A stretch of 32,267 nt of DNA from Bacillus sp. J33 (GCF_000518885.1 NZ_JAEL01000065.1:1-32267), one strand, 5' to 3'; shown: positions 1 through 8,375, counted from the stretch's first letter. Notes: generated from the sequence alone by a model not told the origin. Made by a program: numbers and translations.

Positions 1-239
1 ACCTCTTGTTTCAAGTCTGTATTTTCTTTTTGAAGGTCCTTGTAGGGCTTTATTTCAGGGGACGTATTGCCACTCCCCACGAAACCCTTTTGACTCTTTT
101 TCTTGTATGCATCAACCCAGTTCCTAATGGTTCCGACTGGAATATCTAGGTCTCTCGCTAATTGAGTTGCTTTTTTACCATCTTCTACGACCATTTGTGC
201 AATCTGTATTTTGTATTCGAGATCAAAATGCTTCCCCAT
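1..239 (-). CDS. IS3-family transposase OrfA (partial, runs off the window)
   Basis: The minus-strand frame starts at an ATG (237-239) and stays open to the window edge, giving 79 complete codons. It begins MGKHFDLEYKIQIAQMVVED and has the HTH_8 transposase pattern of IS3-type OrfA: an N-terminal helix-turn-helix with LARDLDIPVGTIRNWV at about residues 27-42, then a Lys-rich linker and a start of coiled coil (KENTDLKQE). In the family OrfA binds the IS ends and is joined to the OrfB DDE domain by frameshifting; OrfB would lie left of the window. The IS end probably lies somewhere in 290-330, but I cannot fix it without the other end. The family call is good; whether the element is intact is unknown. 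Confidence 0.8.
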   Translation of the reverse strand, partial: MGKHFDLEYKIQIAQMVVEDGKKATQLARDLDIPVGTIRNWVDAYKKKSQKGFVGSGNTSPEIKPYKDLQKENTDLKQE

Positions 240-523
240 TTAGACACGTCCTTTAATTGTTCTTTGTTAATCATTATAACGAAAGTGTCAATTTACCGTG
301 TCCGTTTTTTAGTCTAGCATCAATATTGGTCAAATTTCCATATTTATCAGTCAAAATAATCATATATCGGTCAGTTCGCGTCCTATCAATATTACTGAAT
401 TTTTACGTTAATAATAGGATTAATGCAGCTGTTCAAAAAAATTTTAGAATTGGAAAGCTAGAGGTATAAGCGGTCATTTCAATTTCCTCGCCCAATTTTT
501 AATGAATAAATTTTCAAAAAATA
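240..523. other. Intergenic: IS flank and region before gntR
   Basis: This AT-rich stretch should contain the outer end of the IS3-type element (about 290-330) and then non-coding DNA. A 70-codon open frame exists on plus, but its predicted protein resembles no family I know, lacks a good ribosome site and overlaps the presumed IS end. I see no RNA gene. Confidence 0.4.
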
Positions 524-552
524 TTGACAACTATCTTGATTATCGTTAAATT
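524..552 (+). promoter_or_regulatory. Sigma-A-type promoter of gntR
   Basis: A perfect TTGACA (524-529) is followed after 17 bp by TAAATT (547-552). The expected transcription start is near 559, just before the dyad at 563-583. Confidence 0.6.
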
Positions 553-562
553 ATTAATAATT

Positions 563-583
563 ATAAAGTTATAACATTATATT
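563..583. promoter_or_regulatory. Putative GntR operator, site 1
   Basis: The core AAGTTATAACATTATATT recurs almost unchanged at 1361-1381 and 8298-8316. It lies between the predicted start of transcription and the gntR ribosome site, where a bound repressor would block its own transcription. Operator function is inferred from position, dyad character and recurrence. Confidence 0.55.
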
Positions 584-597
584 AAAGGGAGAAGAAA

Positions 598-1317
598 ATG
601 CAGATAGATAAAAGTTTACATATCCCTCTCTATAGACAAGTAGAGAAGATTTTAGAAGAAAAAATCATTGCCGGCCAGTGGGAAGTCGGAAGGCAGCTTC
701 CGACAGAACAGGAATTATCCGATCTTTTTGAAGTCAGCACTATTACGGTTAAAAGAGCAGTGATTGAGCTTGTAAATAAAGGCTACCTTTTTAGGCAAAG
801 AGGGAAGGGGACTTTTGTTTCAGGCGCTGCAAAGGAACAGGACCTTAATTCAATAATAGCCCTTTCCACCGGTTCAGATCAGGAGCATCCCCACGAGCTG
901 CTCAGTTTTAAATATGAAGCAGCAGGCGCTGAAATTGCCCAGAAACTCAAAATTGATTCTGCAGATGAAGTGATCAAAATTGAGAGATTAAAAATAGAAA
1001 ACAACGATCCATTAGCTTTGGAATATACGTACCTTCCTGCAGATAGGTGCCCGGGGCTCACACCTGATGATATTAATAATGACCTGATCTTTAACCTATT
1101 AAAAAACAGATTCCATATTTCACTGGTCAGAGCCAAGGTGTTTATTAGGCCGTATATCCTTCCAAAGAATCAATCCAAACTGCTTCAAGTGGAGCCGGGA
1201 ACCGCTGTATTTGAATGGGAACGGATTACCTATACGAAGCAAGAAGACATTATCGAATACTCAAAATTCTACATTCGAGATGATAAAGAGGTTTATTATA
1301 CGGAGGTCCAATTATAA
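598..1317 (+). CDS. GntR-family regulator with UTRA domain (HutC subfamily)
   Basis: This 239-aa protein has the two-domain plan of HutC-type GntR regulators. Residues about 8-72 form the winged HTH (IPLYRQVEKILEEKI, then LPTEQELSDLFEVSTITVKRA and a wing ending GKGTFVS). Residues about 95-235 form a UTRA ligand-binding domain. Such proteins usually repress a catabolic operon and are released by a pathway metabolite. The ATG follows AAAGGGAG at good spacing. The gene lies directly upstream of the importer-dehydrogenase cluster. A shared dyad at its own promoter, before the importer and before the DUF1904-DAO unit suggests it controls all three. The ligand cannot be read from sequence. Confidence 0.93.
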   Translation: MQIDKSLHIPLYRQVEKILEEKIIAGQWEVGRQLPTEQELSDLFEVSTITVKRAVIELVNKGYLFRQRGKGTFVSGAAKEQDLNSIIALSTGSDQEHPHELLSFKYEAAGAEIAQKLKIDSADEVIKIERLKIENNDPLALEYTYLPADRCPGLTPDDINNDLIFNLLKNRFHISLVRAKVFIRPYILPKNQSKLLQVEPGTAVFEWERITYTKQEDIIEYSKFYIRDDKEVYYTEVQL

Positions 1318-1324
1318 AAAAGGT

Positions 1325-1345
1325 CTCTTTAAAGAGGACCTCTTT
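1325..1345. terminator. Hairpin after gntR
   Basis: GGTCTCTTT and AAAGAGGACC pair with one bulge, and AAAGAGGACCTCTTT can form an alternative stem. Read on the minus strand the stem is followed by six T. On plus the tail is A-rich, so termination of gntR here is uncertain. Confidence 0.35.
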
Positions 1346-1360
1346 AAAAACATAAAAGAT

Positions 1361-1381
1361 ATAAAGTTATAATATTATATT
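1361..1381. promoter_or_regulatory. Putative GntR operator, site 2
   Basis: ATAAAGTTATAATATTATATT differs from site 1 at a single position. It lies about 150 bp before the binding-protein gene, so it could control the importer-dehydrogenase operon. Confidence 0.55.
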
Positions 1382-1411
1382 TTTAATTTTAAATTACTGA
1401 ATATTGTTAAT

Positions 1412-1436
1412 AATCAATCATTGAAATAGATTGATT
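1412..1436. repeat. Inverted repeat before the importer operon
   Basis: AATCAATC (1412-1419) and GATTGATT (1429-1436) form a perfect 8-bp dyad around a 9-nt spacer. It overlaps the likely promoter region, whose -10 candidate is TATAAA at 1442-1447. It may be a second regulator site. Confidence 0.35.
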
Positions 1437-1532
1437 CACTATATAAAGGGGGGATTCCTTTATTGTTGACTCTTCATCTTAGAACAGCTCCTTTTGTATA
1501 AGTATGAAAAAATAGCGAGGGGGAAATGGAGA

Positions 1533-2618
1533 ATGAAAAAGAAAGCTTATCTATTCGTATGGCTTTGTTTGTTGCTTGTCATTGCTGCGGGGTGCAGCGG
1601 CCAAACAGGAAGTTCTGCAGATGAAGAATCAGGAAACAGCGAAGGGAAAACACTTGTCCTTGCAGCATATGGAGGCAGCTATGAACAAAAAATGAAAGAA
1701 GTTTTGATACCGAAGTTCGAAAAAGAACATGGCGTGAAGGTGAAGTATATTACAGGCAGCTCTGTTGATACTCTATCAAAGCTCCAGGCACAGAAGGATA
1801 ACCCGCAAATTGATGTCGCATTCCTGGATGATGGCCCACAAGCACAGGCAAAAGCGTTTGGATTGCTGGCACCGCTTGATGAGAGTATTGTTACGAATCT
1901 AGAGAATGTATATGATATTGCGAAAGACAAAGACAACGTAGGTGTTGGATTTGGAATCATTTCAACAGGATTGGCCTACAACAAAGAAGTATTCGAACAG
2001 AATGGCTGGGAGCCGCTGACATCGTGGAATGATTTGGCTGATCCGAAGTTTAAAGGAAAGCTTGTACTGCCATCTATAGCGAATACGTACGGTGTTCATT
2101 TCCTTTTGATGACTGCGATTGCGAATGGAGGAAGTGAGGAAAACATTGAACCGGGCTTTGAAAAATTAAAAGAGATTGCACAGAATGCTGTAACTTTTGA
2201 TAAAACGGCAGATGTCTCCAACTATTTTATGCAAGGCCAGACAGTTGCAAGCGCCTGGGGAAGCAGCCGGGTATTCACGCTTCAAGATACCGGATTCCCA
2301 ATTGAGTATGTCATTCCGGAAGAAGGTGTGCCGGCATTAATGGCAACGGTAAGTGTTATAAAGGATGCCCCAAATGCCGAACTTGCCCAGGAGTTTGTTA
2401 ATTTTATTCTTGATGAAGAAGCACAGATTTTATTTGCAAATTCCCTTTTTGATGGCCCTGTTAATAAAAATGTAAAGCTTGAAGGTAACATTGCTGATAA
2501 GGTGGTTTATGGCGAAGACGAAATAGAAAAATTAATCAAAGTAAATTGGGAAGTCGTAAATGCCAAACGGGCAGAGTGGACAGAACGGGCCAATAAAGAA
2601 ATCGAAGTAGCCCATTAA
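1533..2618 (+). CDS. ABC transporter substrate-binding lipoprotein (PotD-like, COG0687)
   Basis: I place the start at ATG 1533, behind AGGGGG, giving 361 aa. An upstream in-frame TTG (1494) would spoil the signal peptide. The protein begins MKKKAYLFVWLCLLLVIAAGC, a lipoprotein signal with the lipid-bearing Cys at residue 21, so it should sit on the outer face of the membrane. The mature part has the PotD/SBP_bac_8 pattern (LVLAAYGGSYEQKMKEVLIP; later VAFLDDGPQAQAKAFGLLAP). Family members bind spermidine, putrescine, opines or similar amines. It is first in an operon with one ATPase and two permeases. Next to an amine/amino-acid dehydrogenase, an opine- or proline-like substrate is more likely than a polyamine, but this is inference. 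Confidence 0.92.
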   Translation: MKKKAYLFVWLCLLLVIAAGCSGQTGSSADEESGNSEGKTLVLAAYGGSYEQKMKEVLIPKFEKEHGVKVKYITGSSVDTLSKLQAQKDNPQIDVAFLDDGPQAQAKAFGLLAPLDESIVTNLENVYDIAKDKDNVGVGFGIISTGLAYNKEVFEQNGWEPLTSWNDLADPKFKGKLVLPSIANTYGVHFLLMTAIANGGSEENIEPGFEKLKEIAQNAVTFDKTADVSNYFMQGQTVASAWGSSRVFTLQDTGFPIEYVIPEEGVPALMATVSVIKDAPNAELAQEFVNFILDEEAQILFANSLFDGPVNKNVKLEGNIADKVVYGEDEIEKLIKVNWEVVNAKRAEWTERANKEIEVAH

Positions 2619-2633
2619 GGAAGAGGGGAAAAG

Positions 2634-3710
2634 ATGAGTTACTTAAGCCTTGAAAATGTCGTTAAAACCTTTAATAAAACAGAAGTAGTGAAAAAGCTCA
2701 GTCTCGATATTCAAAAAGGGGAACTGGTCTCCTTTCTCGGACCATCAGGCTGTGGAAAGACCACCACTTTGAATATGATCGCAGGATTTTTGGAAGTGGA
2801 TGGCGGGAAAATTGAGGTGGACGGCAAGCCCGTTCACCTGCTTCCTCCAAATAAAAGAGAAATGGGTATGGTTTTTCAAAACTATGCTTTGTTTCCGCAC
2901 ATGACGGTTTTCGAAAATGTAGCATACGGGCTTAAGCTGCGTAAGGTTCAGAGGAATGAAATAAACAAGCGGGTCCTTGAAGCCCTTGAGATGGTCCGTT
3001 TATCAGGCTATGAAAAACGTTATCCAAAGGAATTATCCGGCGGGCAGCAGCAGCGGGTATCACTTGCCAGGGCCCTTGTGATTAAGCCAAAAGTGCTGCT
3101 CCTGGATGAGCCATTGAGCAATCTTGATGCGAAGCTGCGCCAGGAAATGCGGGAAGAAATAGTAGAAATTCAAAAGCAAGTAGGCATTACGACCATTTTT
3201 GTCACGCATGACCAGGAAGAAGCACTCGCGATATCGGACCGGATTGCTGTTATGTATGAGGGAAGAATTGAGCAGGTGGATGATCCTGCAAGCATTTATA
3301 ATCATCCAAAGACAGACTTTGTTTCCCAGTTCATTGGCGAAGTAAATCATATTCAGGGAAAGGTATTGGAAGCTTATGATAATAAAAAGTGTAAAATGCA
3401 CTTTTTCGGTAAGGAACAAATTGTTTCAGTAGCCTCAGCAAACCATTCAGAAATGAACTTTTTTATCAGGCCAGAAAAAATACAAATCTCGTTAGCAGAA
3501 TCGAAAGAAAGGAATGAGGCTTTCCAAACGAAAGTGGAGCGGAAAATGTTCCTGGGTGCCAAGACAAGATATATTTTGAAGGTGCAGGATAAGCATCTTG
3601 TTGCAGATATCTCAAATACCGTCTTGAATCCGGCCCAAATTAAAGAAGGAAACAGCGTCTATACGTATTGGAATCCTGAAGATCTGCTGCCTTCTAGAAT
3701 GGTGAGGTGA
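2634..3710 (+). CDS. ABC transporter ATP-binding protein (PotA-like)
   Basis: This 358-aa ATPase energises the importer. All nucleotide-site motifs are present: Walker A GPSGCGKT (36-43), Q-loop Gln82 in FQNYALFPH, signature LSGGQ (134-138), Walker B LLLDE (155-159) and the switch His192 in THDQ. Residues about 235-358 form the C-terminal TOBE-type regulatory region usual in COG3842 proteins. It lies 15 bp after the binding-protein gene with GAAGAGGGG as ribosome site, and the first permease follows directly. Length and motifs are normal for the family. Confidence 0.95.
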   Translation: MSYLSLENVVKTFNKTEVVKKLSLDIQKGELVSFLGPSGCGKTTTLNMIAGFLEVDGGKIEVDGKPVHLLPPNKREMGMVFQNYALFPHMTVFENVAYGLKLRKVQRNEINKRVLEALEMVRLSGYEKRYPKELSGGQQQRVSLARALVIKPKVLLLDEPLSNLDAKLRQEMREEIVEIQKQVGITTIFVTHDQEEALAISDRIAVMYEGRIEQVDDPASIYNHPKTDFVSQFIGEVNHIQGKVLEAYDNKKCKMHFFGKEQIVSVASANHSEMNFFIRPEKIQISLAESKERNEAFQTKVERKMFLGAKTRYILKVQDKHLVADISNTVLNPAQIKEGNSVYTYWNPEDLLPSRMVR

Positions 3711-3716
3711 TAATGA

Positions 3717-4634
3717 ATGCAAGCCGGAATCGGTACAGAAGATGATTTGCTGCTTCAGCAGAAGAAAAAGAATTTAAAAAGGAAACGGCTTGACACTTGG
3801 CTGCTATTGCTGCCGACTCTTGGCATCTTTATCTTTTTCTTCATGCTTCCTTTGTTTTTTCTTTTCATGACCAGCTTTAAAACATTTGACGCCAGCACTG
3901 GGGTAGGGGAGGAGTGGACACTCCAAAACTACATTAAATTCATGTCAGACCCCTTTTACCTGGGAGTGGTTTGGCGGACTGTAAAAATCGCTCTATTAAC
4001 TACGCTGATTACGATTATTATTTCATATCCGGTAGCTTTTCAGATATCAAGATCTAAGGGGAGGGCTAGAAATTATCTAACGCTGCTAGTATTATCTCCA
4101 CTGTTGATCAGCATGGTCATCCGCTGCTATGGATGGGTGATTCTGTTATCCAATAACGGGGTAGTCAATAATGCTTTATTAAAGCTTGGCTGGATTGATC
4201 AGCCCTTAACCCTCTTATATACCGAATTAAGTGTTGTTATCGGCATGGTGCATGTCCTCTTTCCATACATGGTGCTAAGCATCATGGGCTCGCTGGAAAA
4301 AATAGATCCTTCTGTCATCAGAGCCTCGCAAAATCTCGGGGCCAGCTCCTTCAGAACTTTCTTTTCCATATTGCTTCCGCTAACTCTGCCAGGCGTCTTT
4401 GCCGGATCTGTCATGGTGTTCTCTTTAAGCGTCAGCTCCTTTGTCACACCGGCCATTTTGGGTGGTCCGCAGGTAAAAGTCATGTCCTATTTAACGTATG
4501 AACAGGTAGCCGTCATGCTGAACTGGCCGTATGGAGGAGCAATTGGATTCCTATTGATTTTGATTGCGACAATTACCATCATTGCTTACAGTAAAATACT
4601 TGCAAGGTCAGAGAAAGGAGTGGCAATACAATGA
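3717..4634 (+). CDS. ABC transporter permease (PotB-like)
   Basis: This 305-aa membrane protein has a cytoplasmic Lys/Arg-rich start, about six hydrophobic segments and the EAA-type cytoplasmic loop near 200-230 (ASQNLGASSFRTFFSILLPLTLPG) that docks on the ATPase. It pairs with the following permease to form the channel. The start ATG at 3717 follows GAGGTGA. An out-of-frame ATG at 3713 should be ignored. The gene overlaps its partner by 4 bp (ATGA), a sign of translational coupling. Confidence 0.93.
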   Translation: MQAGIGTEDDLLLQQKKKNLKRKRLDTWLLLLPTLGIFIFFFMLPLFFLFMTSFKTFDASTGVGEEWTLQNYIKFMSDPFYLGVVWRTVKIALLTTLITIIISYPVAFQISRSKGRARNYLTLLVLSPLLISMVIRCYGWVILLSNNGVVNNALLKLGWIDQPLTLLYTELSVVIGMVHVLFPYMVLSIMGSLEKIDPSVIRASQNLGASSFRTFFSILLPLTLPGVFAGSVMVFSLSVSSFVTPAILGGPQVKVMSYLTYEQVAVMLNWPYGGAIGFLLILIATITIIAYSKILARSEKGVAIQ

Positions 4635-5431
4635 GCAAAAGGCTGCCGAAATATTTCTTTAACTTTGTTTGTTTATTAGTCTATATCTTTTTGCTGGCAC
4701 CGATTGTTGTTGTATTGCTGTCTTCCTTAACCACAACAGAATACATTGTGTTTCCTCCAAAAGGACTGACTCTCAGATGGTATACAGAATTAATTGAACA
4801 CCCGGAATTTATGCAGTCTTTTTCGCTTAGTATTATGGTTGCGTTTGGAACTGCGATCATTGCAACTGCTATTGGCACCCTTGCTTCCATCGCTGTTGTC
4901 CGGCGCCAGTTTAAAGGGAAAACAGCCATAGTTCAACTAGTTGGATCACCGCTATTGATTCCTTCAGTCGTGTTTGGGGTTGCCCTTTTGCAGTTTTATT
5001 CATGGATTGGATTAGCGGCCAGCCCGCTTGCGTTAATCCTGGGGCATATTATTTTAACTGTGCCATTTGTGATGCGGCTGGTGGTTGCCAGCTTAGTAGG
5101 ATTTGACCGTTCGATTGAACAGGCAGCTATGAACCTGGGAGCGGACCCAATGAAAGTATTCTTTCAAATCACCCTCCCGATTATTAAATCAGGCGTTATC
5201 GCAGGTGCAATCTTTGCCTTTATTACTTCTTTTGATGATCTAACAGTCGCTCTATTTATTGTAAGTACGGACGTTGTGACCCTTCCGGTACGCATCTATA
5301 CTTACATGCAATATCAATATGATCCGATCATTACATCTGTATCAAGCATTATGATTCTATTTACCGTGGCCTTAATGATTGTGATTGAAAGAGTACTAGG
5401 CGTGGGAAAAGTGTTTTCCTCGAAAAATTAA
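4631..5431 (+). CDS. ABC transporter permease (PotC-like)
   Basis: This 266-aa second permease (COG1177 type) has about six membrane segments and the EAA loop AAMNLGADPMKVFFQITLP at about 180-198, for contact with the ATPase. It starts inside the stop of the preceding permease. The four genes 1533-5431 make a complete importer: lipoprotein receptor, ATPase and two permeases. The dehydrogenase genes follow 15 bp later, which ties import to oxidation of the same compound. Confidence 0.93.
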   Translation: MSKRLPKYFFNFVCLLVYIFLLAPIVVVLLSSLTTTEYIVFPPKGLTLRWYTELIEHPEFMQSFSLSIMVAFGTAIIATAIGTLASIAVVRRQFKGKTAIVQLVGSPLLIPSVVFGVALLQFYSWIGLAASPLALILGHIILTVPFVMRLVVASLVGFDRSIEQAAMNLGADPMKVFFQITLPIIKSGVIAGAIFAFITSFDDLTVALFIVSTDVVTLPVRIYTYMQYQYDPIITSVSSIMILFTVALMIVIERVLGVGKVFSSKN

Positions 5432-5446
5432 AGAAGAGGTGGGTTT

Positions 5447-5770
5447 ATGCATATTGAGAATCATCCCGTCCTCGGGAAGCAGCTGAAAGAATCTGTAACC
5501 TTCTACTTCAATGATGACCCCTATCAAGCCTATAAACAGCAGACAGTTGCTGCCGCTTTAATGGCGAATGGAGTAAAGAAATTTGGATTAAGCAGAAAGC
5601 TGGTCCAATCAAGAGGTTTGTTTTGCTCGCGCGGACGATGCTGCAGCTGCTATATGACGGTTGATGGAGAAGATCATGTACGCACCTGCATGACAAAGGT
5701 TGAAGAAGGAATGAGCGTTTATCCAAATCTGGAAGACCCTGAGGTAAGGAGGGAACAGCATGGAGACTGA
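5447..5770 (+). CDS. (2Fe-2S)-binding subunit of an HcnA/opine-oxidase-type dehydrogenase
   Basis: This 107-aa protein has the Fer2_4 fold pattern of HcnA and of small subunits of opine oxidases and D-hydroxyproline dehydrogenases. The iron-sulfur ligands are most likely Cys60, Cys65, Cys68 and Cys81 (C-x4-C-x2-C-x12-C). Cys66 is an extra neighbour. In this family the subunit passes electrons between the flavin subunits and the respiratory chain. The gene starts 15 bp after the importer and overlaps the next gene by 11 bp, so the products are probably made in step. Substrate is not determinable from this subunit. Confidence 0.88.
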   Translation: MHIENHPVLGKQLKESVTFYFNDDPYQAYKQQTVAAALMANGVKKFGLSRKLVQSRGLFCSRGRCCSCYMTVDGEDHVRTCMTKVEEGMSVYPNLEDPEVRREQHGD

Positions 5771-6839
5771 CGTTCTAATCATAGGTGGAGGACCTGCTGG
5801 CCTTGCCGCTGCAATAGAACCAGCATCTAGGGGATTAAATGTCACAATCGTCGATGAATCTTCCTCGCTTGGCGGACAGCTTTGCCAGCAAACACAGCTG
5901 ATTCGGCCTCTGCCTTCCATCTATCAGCCGATGCGCGGATTTGAATTGGCAAATGCATTAACTGAACAACTAAAAGAGTTTCCGGCAGGCATACTTTTAA
6001 ATCATCGCGTTATCGGGCTGTATGCAGATGGCAGTGCGGGCATTTCTGATGAAGAAAAGGTGTATCCAGTAAAAGCCAAAAAAATCATTGCTGCCACAGG
6101 TGCAGCTGAAAAGGCAGTTGCTTTTCCAAAATGGACCCTTCCAGGTGTAATGACAATTGGTGCTGCACAAACACTAATAAACCGGGACTTTGTGATGCCT
6201 GGCAAAGAAGCAGTGATTGCAGGTTCAAGCGATTTTGCCCTTGATGTTGCCTGTCAGCTATTGGCCGTTGGCGTAGAAGTTAAGGGAATCGTCGAGAAAA
6301 ACCCTCCGGCTGCTTCCAGAAATCGGGAAAAAGCAGATGTGTTGAAGGAACAAGGAATACCTTTTTATTTTAATAGCTTTATTAAAGAGGCAAGAGGGAA
6401 TGGACAGGTGGAGGAAGTCGATATTGAAGGGACTGGAAAAACCGTAACGATAAGGGCAGATGTGATATGCATTGATGGGGGAAGATCACCGATACTAGAT
6501 ATGTTTTACCAGCTTGGCTGTTCGTTTGGCTATCAGGAAGAGCTTGGCGGATGGGTTCCGCAATATAATCGCCAGTTTAAAACAGACAGGAAAGATGTAT
6601 TTTTAGCAGGCAATTCCGGCGGCATCAGTGATCAGGGTGCATTGCTTCTCACAGGCATGATAGCCGGCATCAGTGTTTGTGAAGAACTGCAGGCAGCCAG
6701 CGGAAGGGAAGCAGAGGAAATAAGAGAAGGCTTGTGGAAAGAGCTTGAGCTTCTGGAATCTGAGGATGTTTTCAAAGGAAGAACGAAGCATGTTGCGAAT
6801 TTTACAGCTCCAGTGCTGAAGGATCAATTTATCTCTTAG
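5760..6839 (+). CDS. FAD-dependent oxidoreductase, HcnB/OoxA-like alpha subunit lacking its BFD domain
   Basis: This 359-aa protein opens with a dinucleotide-binding fold: LIIGGGPAGLAAAIEPASRG with an acidic end of strand 2 (VDE). A second GxG-like segment (AVIAGSSDFALDVACQL) lies near 150. It has the layout of the pyridine-nucleotide-disulfide-oxidoreductase-like subunit of HcnB, opine oxidase A and D-hydroxyproline dehydrogenase. Those relatives are usually about 470 aa, with a C-terminal BFD [2Fe-2S] domain. Here the protein stops before that domain and a separate 112-aa BFD gene follows, for a sum of 471 aa. No CxxC redox disulfide is seen, so it is not a thioredoxin-reductase-type enzyme. 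Confidence 0.88.
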   Translation: METDVLIIGGGPAGLAAAIEPASRGLNVTIVDESSSLGGQLCQQTQLIRPLPSIYQPMRGFELANALTEQLKEFPAGILLNHRVIGLYADGSAGISDEEKVYPVKAKKIIAATGAAEKAVAFPKWTLPGVMTIGAAQTLINRDFVMPGKEAVIAGSSDFALDVACQLLAVGVEVKGIVEKNPPAASRNREKADVLKEQGIPFYFNSFIKEARGNGQVEEVDIEGTGKTVTIRADVICIDGGRSPILDMFYQLGCSFGYQEELGGWVPQYNRQFKTDRKDVFLAGNSGGISDQGALLLTGMIAGISVCEELQAASGREAEEIREGLWKELELLESEDVFKGRTKHVANFTAPVLKDQFIS

Positions 6840-6864
6840 TTTAAATAGAAAAAGAGGCTAGAAG

Positions 6865-7203
6865 GTGAACAAGGTGGATAAAACAACGATTATATGCCGA
6901 TGCGAAGAAATCAGCTATGAAGAGGTTGAAGAAGTCATAGGTCATGGCGGTAGAACTTTTGATGACGTTAAAAGGCTTACACGCTGCGGGATGGGGCCGT
7001 GCCAGGCAAAAATCTGCACGGGACTGGTGGCAGAGATCATTCGCAAACAAACAGGTTTACCCCTTTCCGAGATTCCATTGCCAAGGATGCGGATGCCGCT
7101 ATCACCGATCAAGCTTGAGACTTTAGCTACAAACAGCACAGCCTTTTCCACAGTCAAGTCGGTCTTGGATGAGGTGGAAATAGAGGATGGGAAGGTGAGA
7201 TAA
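6865..7203 (+). CDS. BFD-type [2Fe-2S]-binding protein (separate gamma subunit)
   Basis: This protein of up to 112 aa carries the BFD (Fer2_BFD) signature: the pair in IICRCEEIS near the N-terminus and the pair in TRCGMGPCQAKIC about 35 residues later. These are four Cys ligands in the family's CxC...CxxxxC pattern. It corresponds to the C-terminal domain normally fused to HcnB-like subunits. The start is ambiguous: GTG 6865 follows GAGG, while GTG 6874 (three codons later) follows GAAGGTGA at good spacing. Its stop abuts the GTG of the next gene. The likely role is electron transfer inside the dehydrogenase complex. Confidence 0.88.
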   Translation: MNKVDKTTIICRCEEISYEEVEEVIGHGGRTFDDVKRLTRCGMGPCQAKICTGLVAEIIRKQTGLPLSEIPLPRMRMPLSPIKLETLATNSTAFSTVKSVLDEVEIEDGKVR

Positions 7204-8277
7204 GTGGATACAAGCTATGAAACGATCGTGATAGGAGGAGGAGTAGTGGGCAACGGGATTGCCTATCACCTTTCCGAACGATACAAAGAGGGCGTGCTTG
7301 TGCTCGATAAAAAATACCCCATGTCAGGCACATCCGGATCGACCCAGGCCTGGGTGTGGGTACATAATAAAACCCCTTCCTGGTATGCGGAGTTCAATAT
7401 GTACAGCGCTGAACTCTATCCCTATTTATCTAAAAAAATTGGTGATGTTGAATACAAGCGTACAGGAGGTCTGTCGCCGTTTTTCAATGAAAGCGACCGG
7501 GAAAAAGCAAAGCAGCTTGCTGAATCCTATCGCAAAATCGGCATAAAGATTAAAGTGCTATCAAGGGAAGAGGTCCTCGAAAAAGAACCCTATATGAACC
7601 CGGAAGTCGCTGGAGCCACTTACAGCTCCATTGATGGCAATGTAAATCCCTTTCGGCTGATTGATATGTATATGAGGGCTTCAAAGAAAAATGCCGTTCA
7701 TTTTTCAACTTACAATAAAGTCACTGATATTAAGAAGCAGGAAGGTAAATATGTGGTTGTTTCTGATCAGGCGACCTATGTTTGCAAAAACCTCATACTG
7801 GCTGGCGGAACCTGGTCACGGGAATTAGGGGAAATGCTTGGGATTAAGATTCCGGTCAATCAGTTAAGAGGGCAGATTCTCGTATCGGAACCATTGAAGC
7901 CGTTTCTGAATTTTACTATCAGCGGGCTAAGGCAGGCGAACAATGGTGAAGTGCTAATGGGATACTCCATGGAGCAGGCAGGGTTTAACCGGGCGACAAC
8001 GCTCGATGTTATCCAGGAAACGGCTAATATGGCAGTTCACTATGTTCCTGCATTAAGAAAAGCCAAGATTGTCCGTGCTTTCTCAGGAATTCGTGCCATG
8101 CCAGAAGACGGGTTTCCGATTCTCGGGAGAGTGCCTGGCTTCGAAAATCTGTATGTGGCAGCAACACATAGCGGGGTTACACTTTCTCCGTTAATTGGAA
8201 CCCTATTAACGGAGTTAATACTGGATGGGGAAACATCCATCCCGATTGACCGGTATTCGCTGAGCAGGTTTGGATGA
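7204..8277 (+). CDS. FAD-dependent amine/amino-acid dehydrogenase, DAO family (HcnC/OoxB-like beta subunit)
   Basis: This 357-aa protein has the DAO/DadA fold. The N-terminal FAD motif is TIVIGGGVVGNGIAYHLSER, there is an internal LAGGTWSRELG segment, and the C-terminal part GIRAMPEDGFPILGRVPG / ATHSGVTLSPLIG closes the flavin site. In HcnC, opine oxidase B and D-hydroxyproline dehydrogenase the equivalent subunit oxidises the C-N bond of a secondary amine or imino acid. It starts with GTG straight after the BFD gene stop, behind GGAAGGTGAG. Together with the three upstream genes it makes a four-part complex. Opine, D-amino acid and hydroxyproline/proline are all possible substrates. Confidence 0.9.
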   Translation: MDTSYETIVIGGGVVGNGIAYHLSERYKEGVLVLDKKYPMSGTSGSTQAWVWVHNKTPSWYAEFNMYSAELYPYLSKKIGDVEYKRTGGLSPFFNESDREKAKQLAESYRKIGIKIKVLSREEVLEKEPYMNPEVAGATYSSIDGNVNPFRLIDMYMRASKKNAVHFSTYNKVTDIKKQEGKYVVVSDQATYVCKNLILAGGTWSRELGEMLGIKIPVNQLRGQILVSEPLKPFLNFTISGLRQANNGEVLMGYSMEQAGFNRATTLDVIQETANMAVHYVPALRKAKIVRAFSGIRAMPEDGFPILGRVPGFENLYVAATHSGVTLSPLIGTLLTELILDGETSIPIDRYSLSRFG

Positions 8278-8297
8278 TCTGCAAGAGAAACACTATT

Positions 8298-8316
8298 AAG
8301 TTATAATATTATAATT
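8298..8316. promoter_or_regulatory. Putative GntR operator, site 3
   Basis: AAGTTATAATATTATAATT contains the perfect 14-bp palindrome TTATAATATTATAA (8301-8314). It is the best dyad of the three related sites. It lies in front of the DUF1904-DAO unit and suggests a second transcription unit under the same regulator. Confidence 0.55.
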
Positions 8317-8375
8317 TTTATCAATTCATTTTGAGATCGGGCTAGAAGGAACAGCAACTCATTGGAGGAAGTAAA

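Noticed and set aside
257-469. 70-codon plus-strand open frame near the left edge
   Set aside because: No ribosome site, no family resemblance, and it overlaps the presumed IS end.
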